From: Corythucha ciliata
Lineage: Eukaryota > Arthropoda > Insecta > Hemiptera > Tingidae
Length of the DNA: 64,000 nucleotides
Direction of reading: 5' to 3'
Assembly (NCBI GenBank): GCA_038030265.1
Contig: CM075939.1
Location: 36,127,253 to 36,191,252 of the forward strand
Part shown: positions 20,960-32,772 of the stretch, piece after piece
How the letters are laid out: each line of letters opens with the position of its first letter
Position numbering within the stretch: position 1 is the first letter of the stretch
Program-made: the position numbers and the translations under genes
The notes under the pieces: generated by a model
Databases searched by the model: none
Seen by the model: the letters and a program-made list of their open reading frames with translations, nothing else
Told to the model about the DNA's origin: nothing

Positions 20960-21855
20960 TAATGGGCTATCGGCTCATTTAAGCCCTATAAATCCCCTGG
21001 GCCGGACGGGATATTCCCGGTCATGCTACAGCGTGGCCTGGAGGTCCTGGAGCCGCGTCTCAGAAGGATATTTAGGGCCAGTTATGCATTATCGTATATA
21101 CCGAAGGCATGGAGGGAGGTCAGGGTTGTGTTCATTCCTAAGTCGGGAGCAAACTCCTCGGCCCAGGCAAAGGCGTACCGACCCATAAGCCTCATGTCCT
21201 TCCTCCTTAAAACAATGGAAAAGATAATTGGCCTGGATATCAAGGACGGTTGCCTTAAAATTAAACCAATCCAGAGGGGGCAGCATGCCTACCAGGCGGG
21301 CAAGTCTACTGAGACCGCCCTAAACGAACTGGTGGGTAAGGTTGAGAAATCTCTGGAGGCGAAAGAAACTGCGCTGGGCTGCTTCCTGGACATAGGTGGT
21401 GCTTTTGATAACACCACCTATGACTCTATGGAGGCTGCAGTAAGGAGCAGAGGTGTTGATCCATCTTCAGTGAAATGGATCAAGGGGATGCTGGAATGCC
21501 GCGTCGTGACTTCGGAGCTGGGAGGGGAGACTGTTTCCGTGTGCCCTCAAGGGGGTGTCCCCAGGGGGGTGTGCTCTCTCCTTTGCTCTGGTTGCTCGTG
21601 GTGGACGAGCTTCTCGCTATCCTAAAGGAGCAGGGTTATGAGGTAGTTGGTTACGCGGATGACCTTGCGATTCTAGTTAGGGGCAAATTTGATGATACCA
21701 TATCCAGTAGGATGCAGGGTGCCCTTAACATAGTGCAGCGATTGTGCAGCAGGCATGGTCTCAGGGTTAACCCTGAGAAGACCACCCTTGTTGCGTTTAC
21801 CAGGCGGAGGAAGCTGGCATTAAAGGTAGTTCGACTGAATGGAGAAGTGTTGCCC
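20960..21855 (+). pseudogene. Jockey-like LINE reverse transcriptase fragment
   Basis: The frame reads through fingers (SFKPYKSPGPDGIFP), PKAWREVRVVFIPKSG, AYRPISL, GQHAYQAGKSTETAL, GCFLDIGGAFDNT (palm motif A), then CPQGGV. A shift near 21560 moves it to the frame with SPLLWLLVVDEL and YADDLAIL (catalytic motif C), then VNPEKTTLVAF. No endonuclease domain precedes it and no 3' tail follows; both ends are cut. The motif style suggests the I/jockey/R1 group of non-LTR retrotransposons, but the exact clade is not certain. Confidence 0.88.
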
Positions 21856-22454
21856 GAGTATTTTTATACTCGTTGCCTGTTTTTTCTACATGGACTTTTT
21901 TGTAAGGGTTTCTTTCCCTTTTTATCCTCAATGAATAAAAGGGGCGTGGGGGGGGGTTCATCGTAGTGGCGATAAGATTGCTGATGAGGGGCACCGGGAT
22001 TGGGCCCGAAATGCATACTGTCAAAAACTACGCGGCTATATTTGTTCAAATTAAAAAACGAACTTCCTATCAATGAAGGGGTTCTTCTTACTTCCAAATT
22101 TTTCTTCACCACAGTAGCCCAACTTATCAGCGTTTTAAGCGAATCAAATTGAAAATTATGGAGATACGAGCATACGCCGCACGTGTTTTCTTGGATATTT
22201 GCATTACTTCCTAAATTTAAGATTTTCTTCATTCAACATGATCCAGAATTAGCAGCGAATGTGCTAGATTTGAATGGAAAAATCATTTTTCCGTAAAGAC
22301 TGAAAAGTCTCAGTTGCAGAACATAATTTTTCTAGTGTGTGCATCTGTATATGTTATAGGCAGAGTGTGAAATTCCGGCATGGTGTACAATGCCTATAGC
22401 CAGTTTACACAATGCCTATATGTATAGGCGTTTCAGGCAGAGTGCAACATTTCT
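21856..22454. other. Spacer with short GGCATTGT palindromes
   Basis: No gene. Near 22360-22450 are several copies of ACAATGCCTATA and related palindromic words, also seen at 47490-47690. Confidence 0.4.
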
Positions 22455-24012
22455 GTAACTTCTATCCTGTTACAAAACATTGCCTAGGTGTATTTTATAA
22501 AGTGCCTAGACATTCTGCACAATGCCCAAAGCGGACTAGGCAAAGTATGAAATTCGTACCATTTTACAAACGCAAATAATTTTATTGAATAAAATAAATG
22601 TCAAGTATGGAAAAATGTCGAGTATGTCGATATCGAAATTATTAATCAGAGGATAAAATGTATAACATTTTTTGCAACAAGCTCCGGAACCATGGCACAT
22701 TTCCTGGAAAAGCATCGAGTTTTGCAGGAGAATTTGAGGAAACCCTGGATACGGATGACTCGGAAGTGGCTGCAGACTGCAGAGTGGTCTCGGTTTATGG
22801 AACGCCCTGTGAGCTCATCAGATTCTTCGGGCACACGGTGAACTGCGATCTCGCATAAAGTTGTTTTAAAATACCTCTGCTGGTCCATATTTTTTTAAAA
22901 CCCCCCAAAACTCCCAAGATTACAGAAGAAGAAGAATAATCCCAATAAATTACAGAAATGCTCTTAAAACGCTGAAGGATCGTTTTGGAAGGGAGTATGT
23001 GCTTATTGAGCTTTATTTTCTGGATATGAGCAGGCTATTCATCGCTAATATTCGCCATCAGTCACCAAAGAACCTGTCTTCTCTCTATGTAATAGCGACT
23101 ATGTCAAGAAAAAGAGAAAACTCCTGTTCCCACCGCGATGGGGCTTCTATCGACTAAGGACGACCCAAAATTGTGTGTTTTCTTTGATGAGTCGACACAC
23201 TTGACCCTACAATGTCCCTAGGCCTGGGCTATCTATGACGCTAACTGAACGTTCTCGAGCTCTAGAAGAAGGGACATGTTATTTTATTTGTCTATCACCG
23301 GGTCATTTCAGAAATAAATGGAAGGCCAAAATCAAGTGTATCAGATGTGGAGGTCGGCATTATCGGCTTGTTTGCCGACAGAGCGCTTCGTTACCGACAG
23401 AAAAGAGGACTAACAGTACTCCCGCCCCATGGGATCAAGCGCTCACTAGCTTGCAACTTACCTCGTAGAGTCGGCTTACAGGCCGTTACTGTCACAATGG
23501 TATGGGCATCAGGCGTTAAACCAATTCGCGCTTTGTTAGACTCCGGTTCACAACGAAGCTACACAGCTTCTTCGGCACTTGAAGCCACGGGTTACGAACC
23601 TGTTCGAACGTGAAACGGTCTCGCATTCGTTGTTTGGTGGTGCACAGACGGCTGTCCTCCACCGTGTCTATAGAATTCATCTTGGTAACCTTTCCATGAG
23701 TTGTCGTATGTAATTTTGAGGTCCTTGACCAACCGGTCACCTGTCACAGTGTTTCGCCCGTCCAGGTGGAATCCCTCCCCCCGGATTTAATCTCCGTGGG
23801 CGTCGTGATTTACGACGTTCATCCCGGACCAATTAAGTTGCTCATCGGAGCCGATATAATAGCAAAACTCCTTACTGGTCACGACGTATCAACCAAGAGT
23901 GGCCTCGCGGCAATCGAGACGCAGTTGGGATGGACTGTCATGGTGAAAACCCCGCCTTACTCAGCGTGTAACGAATCTGGAGAAACAATGGCCCTGGGTG
24001 AGCTTCGGCTAA
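22455..24012 (+). pseudogene. BEL/Pao retrotransposon gag-protease remnant
   Basis: In order: a gag piece with LKDRFGREYVLIE (about 22961-23104), two zinc knuckles (CFxCLSPGHF-like and CIRCGGRHYRLVC, 23275-23390), and the pepsin-like protease with LLDSGSQRSY (about 23535-23565). After a shift near 23605 come HSLFGGAQTAVLHRVY, then LISVGVVIYDVHPGPIKLLI, GADIIAKLL and LGWTVMV (23766-23950). Knuckles of the form C-x2-C-x3-GH followed by CxxCGGRHxxLxC and an LLDSGSQ protease are the BEL/Pao hallmark. Multiple stops and shifts show decay. No reverse transcriptase follows; a SINE and a piggyBac fossil take its place. Confidence 0.82.
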
Positions 24013-24040
24013 GCTGATTCCTTGGAGTACGACATAAAGG

Positions 24041-24216
24041 CGTCACCGTGGCGCAATAGGCAGCGTGCTGGACTAGTAATCCAGAGGTTGTGGGTTCAAA
24101 TCCCGCCGGCGTGCCCATTTTTTCTCGAAACTCGAATCGTGTTGGGCTATGCCCTTCCATCGTCGTCCGGAAAAATATCACTTTCATTTAATCTTACTAT
24201 ACTTATTTTTATTTAA
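24041..24216 (+). mobile_element. tRNA-derived SINE, copy 1 (tRNA-Thr-like head)
   Basis: The head folds as a tRNA. D arm: GCGC/GCGT with A-box TGGCGCAATAGG. Anticodon stem: CTGGA/TCCAG with loop CTAGTAA (anticodon AGT, Thr). T arm: GTGGG/CCCGC with loop TTCAAAT, the B-box. The acceptor stem pairs poorly, so this is not a working tRNA. A shared tail, CCCATTTTTTCTCGAAACTC, then GTGTTGGGCTATGCC and GTCGTCCGGA, recurs in two other copies. Confidence 0.75.
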
Positions 24217-25012
24217 TAAAATGTCACACCTCGGAGGACATCGCGCAAGTGCTGGAGGGGCTGATTGCAGTGAACTTTGATGACTCTGTTGGAATTGCAG
24301 GCGGTGTTCTTGACTCGGATGACTCTGTCTATATTTGTGACGCCCGAGATGCAGCAGATGACGATTTTATTATTATACATCAGTAACAGAGGCGAATGAT
24401 CCGGACGTTTCTTTTCCGGAAGACAAGCAATACGCATTAAAGATCACAAAGAAATCAACCAGGAAAATAAAATGGCTGGAGAATAACGAAAATTCGAAAA
24501 GAATAACGAAGATGACGCGAAGGGAAAATCAATTGAACTTTACAAAGACTGCATGATCGAGTGTAATGGGTTCGAGTGGAAAACACATCCAATTAGTACT
24601 ACGAGCAAAACCTCAGTGAAAAACATCGTCCCCGTGAAAATAAAATCGGAAAACGAGGAATAGAATGCTGCGAATCCTATTTTACCCCTGGCTTGTTCGA
24701 CATTATTTTGGAAAATACAAACATCGAGATTGCTAGGCCAAGAGATAAATTATTTGACACTGGCTGAGTTGAAGAATCTTTTTGGAATCAGTGCAATAAT
24801 TGGCAGAGGTAAAAAAAGGACGCCCGCATGAACATCGAAACCCGCCTAGAATGACCGGGTTATAATGCGCTGAAAAGTACAACGCCACGTTGTCAGCGAA
24901 GAGATTTATTTTTTTGCTGAATGCACTACGTTTCGATTCCCGCGCAATTCGCCGGGAAATACAAGGAAAAGACAAGTTAGCGCTACTTAGAGAAATGGGG
25001 GGGGGGGCTACT
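24217..25012 (+). pseudogene. piggyBac-like transposase fossil
   Basis: Broken frames give an acidic N-terminus (DSDDSVYICDARDAADDDF), then FEWKTHP, an ANPILPLACSTLF stretch, YLTLAELKNLFGISAIIGRG, and finally KRFIFLLNALRFDSRAIRRE followed by KDKLALLREM at 24893-24998. The last two blocks are the classic start of the piggyBac DDE domain (a helix with ELKxLFGI, then 'RFxFLLxxLRFDD...R...DKLAxxRE'). The first catalytic Asp and everything later is lost at a poly-G run near 25000. It is defective by several shifts and stops. Its presence fits the many TTAA-flanked MITEs in the window. Confidence 0.78.
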
Positions 25013-25119
25013 CGATCCTTGTTCTATCGAAAGGAAAACATTAAGTCATTCTTCGTTATCCTTTGGTTCAATAATGGAAATTCCTTCCTGTAAAGTACTA
25101 AATTCTTAGAGATATAAAT

Positions 25120-25243
25120 TAATTAACTGATGTCCGGACGACTCGGGAAGGCAAAGCCTAACACAATTCGAGCTTCGAGAAAAAATGGGCTCCCAGGCGG
25201 GGTTTGAACCCGTAACCTCTGGAATGCTAGTCTGGTGACGCCC
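25120..25243 (-). mobile_element. tRNA-derived SINE, copy 2 (minus strand)
   Basis: Read on the minus strand it has TTCCAGAGGTTACGGGTTC, the B-box GGGTTCAAACCCC, CCCATTTTTTCTCGAAGCTC, GTGTTAGGCTTTGCCTTCCC and GTCGTCCGGA, ending in TTAATTAA-like sequence. This is the same tail as copies 1 and 3. It lies head to head with copy 3. Confidence 0.75.
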
Positions 25244-25307
25244 TTGGGAGACGCAGAGAGAGGAATGAACAAAGCCAAACCCCATTCAGGGCCAGTTTTT
25301 CTCGAAA

Positions 25308-25412
25308 ATCGGTTACGGGTTCAAATCCCGCCGGTGAGCCCATTTTTTCTCGAAGCTCGAATTGTGTTAGACTTTGCCTTCCCGAGTCGTCCGGATATCA
25401 GTTAATTAATTT
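25308..25412 (+). mobile_element. tRNA-derived SINE, copy 3 (5' truncated)
   Basis: It starts at the T arm (GGTTACGGGTTCAAATCCC) and carries the full shared tail to GTCGTCCGGATATCAGTTAA. With copy 2 it forms an inverted pair with about 100-base arms and a 65-base spacer, so transcripts across it would fold into a long hairpin. Confidence 0.75.
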
Positions 25413-25633
25413 ATATCTTTAATTAAAATACCGGCAACAGAATTTCTCGTATCTATCCTAAATCCTTCATAAAACATTAATAGATCAAATCCCCGTCACC
25501 ACATTGCTCATGATTAAAATTCAAAGGAAAACGGGATTCTTGAACTTGGAGAGATAGAAAGTCGTCTCTGAACACCACCCACGGTCCCATAGTCTAAATA
25601 AATTGTTTTAATGGGTGAATAATTAATGAAACC

Positions 25634-25755
25634 AGGGGCTGAAGTACGAAGGGGTGTTATATGGAATAACACGGGTGGTATCCACGTGGCAACCATTTTA
25701 ATTGTTATAGGATAATGCCGTGTTAAAATTATAACACCCTTTCGTACTTGCCCCC
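25634..25755. repeat. MITE with GTACGAAGGGGTGTTAT ends
   Basis: GAAGTACGAAGGGGTGTTAT and the complementary ATAACACCCTTTCGTACTTG bound a 122-bp AT-rich unit. Confidence 0.7.
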
Positions 25756-27690
25756 ACCCCCCCTTTCACTTCTTGGACTACCCTAGAAAAACGCACTTTA
25801 TTATTAAAAATGAATAATAAAATCCCGTTGATCGGCGACGACTGTTTAACACGTAATCTAAAGCAAATGACAGAGGAGTGGAGTGGTTGAAAAAGACGCC
25901 AAATTCGTCACGACGATATAAAACAAAAATATTACTCCCCACCCTCCAGCCCAACAGTCAATCTGTTCCACATCTTCCTTCGTTCTTAACTCCAAAGTTG
26001 AAAATAAAGCTAACGAACTGGTTTAGAGGGAAAGTCTTCGACTGTATTTGGATCACGTAGGAAACGTGAAAACCCTCTTCTACGGGCGCTTTCGATTTAT
26101 ATTTTGAAAATGCTTTGTCTTTGACTTGTGTGTTTTGTGAGTGTCTGGGAGTGAACATAAGTTGAATAAAATCTGAAACGTATTTTTTTATATATCTTCT
26201 TTACATAACACCGCGTTCACCCAGAAAGTACGAAACTGATCTATACCCCTCCGTTTCCTTAACAGGCTAGAAACGCTTATAAAAAAACCGCGGCTCGATT
26301 TTGACATTCTTAGAAGATAAAAGTTCAAGAGAAAATTCCTTTTCCTCGACTGCTGGCGTGTATAAATCTATATATGGTTGAAGGGGGTGGGAGATAGCAT
26401 TTTGTGCTGGCAACTGGACGGCGAATAAATCCTCCCCAACGAGCTAAACGTTTGGTTTCTGGGGACGCAACCGAGAAAGACGAAAGAGTTGGGCCATTCT
26501 TCATTCTCTACTAAAGGGACGAGCGCCATATTTTTCCAGCCACCTTTTCTTGTTCTAGTCATCCGGCTTCTTTTCCTTTATTATTTTTTTTTTTTTTTTT
26601 TTATATATTTTTTGGTCGCTTGTCTCCCAGTGTTGAGGCTTCCGACATTTCGCCTATATTATTGTATTAAAAACCTCTCTTTTATAACAATAAAACCTTC
26701 TATTTAACTTTCTTATTTCTCTTGTTAAAGTTGTCGTAATCATCCAGATCTAACAAAAACTGTTAAATTCAAATCGTAAGAAAGAACTACTGAATAGCCC
26801 CAAAAGTCGTTGAAAAGTACCTGAATTCCATAATTATGACATCGGTATCATCCCTTTGGGAACAAAAGAATTACCGGTTATTTAAAGAGATGAAGGTATG
26901 AGTAACCCCCGTCCTTCACCACCAAACCCTACCGGGATCTTGCAAACTTATCTCGCTGTCTCTTCTCTCGAAATTCAAATGGAATGCTTTTAATAGTCGT
27001 TTGAATGAAGATATGATAAATCTGCTTTAGGATTTTCTTTAAAAGAGGAGCAATCTTTTTACGGTAACGTTTTATTAAACTTCCGAAACGTCTCTGTTTC
27101 CTTTCCTTGGGATGGTTAACGGGACAGTTGATTACCGACGACCGTTCAAGTTTTTATTCACCGGCAAAACTGGGCTATTGTTAAAAACTTTTATTCCTTC
27201 ACGTCGAGAGTCGTATCTTCACGTTGAAGGGATGGCAATGGATACTGGAAAGTTAGGCAACAGTTCTCAAGACAGAGAGCCTTAGTTATGCAAAAACCCT
27301 CAAGACAATGCCTCGTAATAATTCATTTTCTTGACTGATTCTGGCGCGATTTGAGAGGGTTGGAGGAGAAATAATTGGAAAGGGCGGTAGTAGCCACACC
27401 GAGAAGAGAATTATACTGCTGGGCATGTGGTGGTGTTATAGACGACTGTTTGAGAGAAGTCGTGTGATTCAATCACAGAATGTAAATAACAAAAAAGTAG
27501 GTATGCAGCTCAACACGAAAAACAGGAGCAACCGATTAGTTTGTTCTAACAGTGTAGGCCCTTCTACAACAGTGAGTGTAGTTTTTCCCACTTCGGAAGG
27601 CTTTTATACCTGTAAAATCAATTTTTTAAGAGAGCTGTGCTCCCATTTTCATTTGTTTAAAGCTGTACCTATGTTTTCCTTTTTTTTCAG
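25756..27690. other. Intergenic or 5' intron DNA upstream of the dpr-like exon
   Basis: No coding exon could be supported. The signal-peptide exon of the dpr-like gene may lie here or left of the window. A long T run lies near 26580. The last 20 bases form the acceptor tract of the exon at 27691. Confidence 0.5.
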
Positions 27691-27896
27691 GCGGGAGCCG
27701 TCTTCAAAATCCGGTGAAATATGAACCGACCATTTTTCCTACGCCATTCACCACGATGACGTCGTCTCCAGCAGCAAATCACCGGACAACAACACCCGGC
27801 CTTCTAGTCAGTTCGGGCCCGAACAATTTCACCGTTCAAGCCGGCGCAAAGATAACGCTCCAGTGTCAAGTCGATCAGCTGCGGGACAATACGACG
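27691..27896 (+). CDS. dpr: dpr-like Ig receptor, exon with start of Ig domain 1
   Basis: The exon lies between a T-rich CAG acceptor ending at 27690 and the donor GTAAGT at 27897. It encodes a Ser/Thr/Pro-rich linker (TTMTSSPAANHRTTTPGL), then the first half of an Ig-like domain: GPNNFTVQAGAKITLQCQV, with the first disulphide cysteine in LQC. It ends in phase 0 at RDNTT, and joining to the exon at 58310 gives a normal Cys-to-Trp distance of 13 residues. The dpr (defective proboscis extension response) proteins are two-Ig neuronal surface proteins that pair with DIP receptors at synapses. The true N-terminus (signal peptide) is not visible. The symbol denotes the family; the paralogue is not resolved. 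Confidence 0.8.
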
Positions 27897-29879
27897 GTAA
27901 GTGTATTGTTATTAGGTATATTTCGACCTTGCAGTTCACCCGTGTTTTTCTCATTAACATTTCACATTCCAGTGCCTAATTATTAGTATGTTCCAAGTTG
28001 AATAGCCAGTTTTTTCAATAGCAAAATTACTGTTCTGAGAGCCGAGTTGCGGCTTTTCCATCTATGGAAATTATTTTTACAAATGTCAATTTCATTTTTC
28101 CTGTGTTGTCCCAGTTTCTTGGACTAAATAATTAGCGCACAATTTGTTTATCGCGCTACTCTCACACAATTTGAGATATGTAGTTCCCCTTTTCCTTCCT
28201 CTTCTGTCACAATGTAGATCCTCACCAAGGGATTCACGCTATATTATTATTCCTGTCGTCATTCCAATCCTTTTTACCCATACCCATGGTTCGAATCCAG
28301 AATAATATCATGTTTGCATGCAAACGACTGTATTTAAACAACAAGGACATCCATTCCCAATTGTCCCAAGAGTAACAACGGAAGAGGGAGGGCATATTTA
28401 CCGTAAATCTCTAATGAATAATACATGTCACTCCGTCAGGTCCTAAAATGAGACCAAGAGCTCATGATTTAAAATTTTTTTTTTTTTTAAATTAAACTTG
28501 AAGTTAGTTCAATCAATTGTGGAACTCAGTGTCAAAGTAAAAGAGAAACAGTTGCAGGGAACTTTGCCAGAAAACCAATTCATATAGCGCTCTTCATTAA
28601 ATAAGCCCTCCCCTCCGGCCGAAAAACTTCAAAAATTGTTTCTTCTCGTTACATGTTCGGAGTGTTTTGACTCGGTTTTTTTTTGTGCTAATCATGAAGC
28701 CTCCGCGTATTCGTTGAAACGATGTTTATTTAACTTTCAAATTACACAGTATAAGCTTTAAATTAAGATTTCATCTCACTTGAAAATGAAAAGAGAAGGC
28801 GAAGGAGAAAGCCAGTGCGTTCTTTATTGACTTTTATCTCGAGGGACCGTAGAGGAAACGTGGAGGGAAGCCCAAAAAGGATTAGAATTTTAATTTGAAA
28901 TTTTTGCGCAGCGTGTTTGAAACGAAAGAAGGCAAAGGTTGACATCGGATCCTTCATTTCGGTCTCTCTCCGGTTATTGAAAATATTCCGTTAATGCGCA
29001 TCCTAAAAAAGAGAATACCATGATACTAATAGAAAAATGAATTAAATTGTCTCCGCGTTGGCTTACCCATCACACAACGCCCGGGTTGAAGCGTTTGTTT
29101 TTCAAACGATTTACCCCAGCCCAAAGAGAAATATTAAACAATTGAACTCAATGGGTGAGGGGGGAGAGGATTATAATTGGCGGCTTGAAAACTCCAAGTT
29201 AAGTAGTGGAATGGAAAAGGGAAAGGAATAAAAGCAGCATTCAATATTTGATTACGTTTGAGACAAAAAAAGAAGAATAAAGAACAGAATTGACTCTTTT
29301 TTTTTTTTTATCTTAACGAATTGTAAATACTACTTTCTCGATATTTTCGTGCAATTCAATTCTTATTTTCCCCTTGATTGGACTGGAAGAAATAAGCTGG
29401 ATAAATTAGAACCCTTAATTGAACACATTTCGTCTCTTGAGTCAAACTTTCCCATTCCCCCACCCCTTTATTTTTGTTCCTTTCTTACGAAGCACGTAGC
29501 ACGAATCTCTGACTCTTGGAGACATAAAGTGGAACCGGAGACGGAAAGAGATTTGCCGGATTTTCCGTCAGATCTTACGGATTTCGAAAATGAATGACGA
29601 GCAAAAATTCTGTCCAGCGGACGACAAAAATTGTTGTAACGGAATTTCGGAATCGCCCAATAATTTTCATTATTATAATTCTTCTTATTTTAATAACTTT
29701 GAACACAATTGGAGGGGGGAAAGAGTACGCGGTGTCAAAATGAATGAGAGAGAACTCATTCCTATTATTATTACGACATTGGCTATAGAGATCATGACCG
29801 AGCTTGCTAGGATGTGATCAACCGGTTCACTTGCATCTGCGGCGTGATCAACTCAAATGGTTGTGTATGACCACTTTTT
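27897..29879 (+). other. 5' part of the 30.4-kb dpr-like intron
   Basis: The intron runs from 27897 (GTAAGT) to 58309 (TTTTTCAG). This first part has no recognisable gene or repeat except A/T-rich tracts near 28480 and 29300. Confidence 0.6.
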
Positions 29880-31480
29880 ACCCATTTCTAGCCGTGAATT
29901 TGCGCTATTTCACATTTACAGCCACAAAGTTGCCTCTAGAAACTGCGAATTCGCATTTTATAGATTTTTGCGCTCAATGTTTGCGTGATTTTTGCGCTTG
30001 TATCTAGTTTGAGTCTCGAATTAACATTTTTTCACACTTTCAATCATGAATTCAAGATTTTTCTCTATCTTAGCCATGATAAGTTGTCTCCATCCCCTAA
30101 ATTGGCGTTTTCCCTACCGGAAGCGCGTGCCACAGCAAAGCTGCGTATTAGAGATTTTTTCTTAATTAATTTTAGCCGTGAATTACCGCGTTGTCATCAT
30201 AGCGCTATTTTTGGGCTAAATTTATGATTCACAGACGAAGTGCTAAATCGCGGCTAAAATTAAGAAAATTACATAGCTAATTCGCGGGGTGAAACGTTAC
30301 TTCATTGAGAAAAAGCGCTAAAAACGCTGATAAAGTGAAAAAAAAAAAAACAGCAATTCGCGGTTAAAATTGCGAAACATGCTTAGTCAATAGTGACAAA
30401 TCAATAATTAACCAATGGTTTGGCGAAAAAGCGCTAATTCGCGCCTAAAATTACGTAAGCATTAATCTCTGCTTATTTAGAACGGCAAGTTCGTACAAGG
30501 CTCAATGCAAGATAAAGCGCTAATTCATGGCTATAATAGTGAAAAAATCTCTAATTCGCGGGAAAAAGTGCTCATTCACGGTTGAAATCGGGGGGAGCTC
30601 TTTATTGGCTAAAATCATGAATTCACAACTAAAGTGGAGAAAATCGACAATTCCCAGCTAAAATGGGGAAAAAATCATTAATTCACCGTTAAAGTTGAGA
30701 AGGAGAGCTAAAGTGTAGAAAAAATCGTCAATTCGCGGTTAAAATGGAGAAAACTACAATTCTCGACTTCTGAAGGTAACTTCTTGGCTAAAAAAGAACA
30801 AAATCGCTATTCCACGGCTAAGTGAGAAAAATGCGCTCATTCGCGGATAAAATTCAGAAAAAGCGTTAATTCTTGGCTGTTGCTTCGACTAAAAGCGTTA
30901 ATTCGCAGCGAAAATTGGGGGACTAACACGGCTTGCTAGGAGACTAGAATTAGTTAAAACGTTAAATTCACAGCGAAAATAAAGAAAAAAGCTAATTAGG
31001 GAGTTAAAATGAGAACATTTGTTCATGGCCCGTTCACAAGCTCTATGTTTGCCTTGTGTGGAGTCTATGCAGCCAAACAAATTTATTCCCTCGAAAAATG
31101 AAGCATTGTTATAGGTTGCATAGACACCACACAACACATGTTTGTGTTGTGTGGTTTCTATGCAACCAATCAAAATGCTTCATTTTTCTAGGGAATCAAT
31201 TTGTTTGGTTGCATAGAATCCAGAGAACGTAAACGTAGAGCTTGTGAACGGGGCCTTAAGCAACTTCTTGGCTAACATTATAAAATAGTGCTAATTCACG
31301 GGTAAAATTTGGAAAAAATTGCTCAGCGGCTAAATTCAGGAAAAACACAAATTTATTACAAGAAAAATCGCCAATTCGCGGCTAAACGGAGACAAATCGC
31401 TTAATTGACCGAAGAAATTTAGAAGAACTGATGAAGTGTGGAAAAAACCATTATTCACGGCTTCTGAAGGCCACATCATG
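29880..31480. repeat. 30-bp unit array: reverse half to 30230, forward half after
   Basis: Up to about 30230 the units read as TTTAGCCGTGAATTxGCG (minus orientation). From there to 31480 they read as GCTAATTCGCGGCTAAAATT (plus orientation). The unit length is about 30 bases with heavy divergence. The forward half is interrupted by the MITE at 31027-31256. Confidence 0.7.
31027..31256. repeat. Dimeric MITE, GTTCACAAGC family
   Basis: The ends are GGCCCGTTCACAAGCTCTAT and GAGCTTGTGAACGGGGCCTTAA. Inside are two copies of the core (TTTATTCCCTCGAAAAATGA and its complement) around a central CACAACACATGTTTGTGTTG palindrome. It is almost twice the length of the 130-bp members, as if two units fused head to head. 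Confidence 0.75.
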
Positions 31481-32049
31481 GGGGTCGTTGGTGAGAAATA
31501 TTCACCAGGGGGCGCCAAATGTCAAGGCCGGCCCTGCAATGACCTGCCCCGGGGCACATTTTTGTGCAAATGGGAAACGCCATGTACATTTTCGTTAACT
31601 AATGTTGTTTAAGTTATTGAACAGGCCCCCAGTGGGTTTTATTCAGAGCGTCTCGGGCCTTTTGATGAAATTAAAGTGTTTTTGCTCGAGGTACGGGGGG
31701 GGGACCGAGGATGGATGGCCCACCTGAGTTTTACAGCCAGGTTTATGGGCCACGACCAAAAAAGGTTGACCGGCCCTGGTATATGTGAATTTTTGGGGTC
31801 AACTTTCCAAGGCTTGCCTTCCGTTGGGCAATCACAAGGCGATAGATATAACAGGTGGCGCACCAAGAGCACTTTTCTTGGAACTGAGTAGGACTACCTA
31901 CGTGCTCACAGACCAGAAAGTCTGATTGCCTGACCGTCAGGTTTGACAGTTACTTTTCTCAGTCTTAAACGGTGTAAAGGGCCGTTTTTAGGGGGTAGGC
32001 GACCGCCTGTAGGGGCCCCGACCCATGGGGGGGGGGCTCCCGGCTTGGA
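31481..32049. other. GC-rich low-complexity intronic DNA
   Basis: Fragments rich in GGCCGGCCCTG and poly-G (near 31690 and 32025) resemble each other loosely. No gene. Confidence 0.4.
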
Positions 32050-32600
32050 ATACAAATAATTACAAAAAAAATCTCAATGGAGAGAAAATTCTGGAAATAG
32101 GGGTTTTACAGAGCTAAAATCCGAATAATTTGGTTTTTGAAGAATTCAGACCCATAAAATTTCCGAACCACGAAAATCCGTGAAATTGGCTTTATTGGCT
32201 TTGAAGGCGCCAGATCCACAAAAAATGGTCTTAAAAAAAAGATCCACACTTGTGAAAGTGAAATTGGCGTATTTGAGCCGAACACCCGAAATATCTATTT
32301 TAAATAGTCAAATCAACGAAATTTGGTTGCCAGAGTGGACCAAACCGAGAATTTTAAAATAAAATAAATCTGCCAAATTGAGGCTTTAAAGGGCCAAATC
32401 CTGAAAATTCGATATTTAAAGATCTCGCGAAATCGCATTTTCGAATGAGAGCAACCTCGCGAAACTGTCTTTTGAAGAAAACAAAATTACGATTTACGAA
32501 ATTGGCTTTTCGGTTAAGAAAAACCCACAAAATTGATACTTGAAAGACCCAAACCCGCACAACAGGTAATAGAGGTTGAAAATGGCTGAATAGCCGAAAC
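32050..32600. repeat. Degenerate repeats of a CACGAAATTGGxTTTT unit
   Basis: Recurring words of the form GAAATTGGCTTTTT and CCAAATCC at 25-40-base intervals. The same unit recurs at 37320-37930. It differs from the GCTAATTCGCGG unit. Confidence 0.55.
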
Positions 32601-32772
32601 CGTTTCCGAAATATAAAAAAATTAAAGCGACGAGAACACCATTTATTTCACCCAATAATCAATTTTGCGTCTATTTCAAGGCTCTAATCGTGTTTGTTTG
32701 TTTGTTTTTGCTTTTTTTTGCTTAGCCGTTTTTGTAGTGAGAATAGATGGTTTAATTATTTTTTGACTGTAA

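Noticed and set aside
24041..24112. Functional tRNA-Thr(AGT) gene
   Set aside because: D, anticodon and T arms fold, but the acceptor stem pairs in only about half its positions and the same tail follows in other copies, so a SINE head is the better call.
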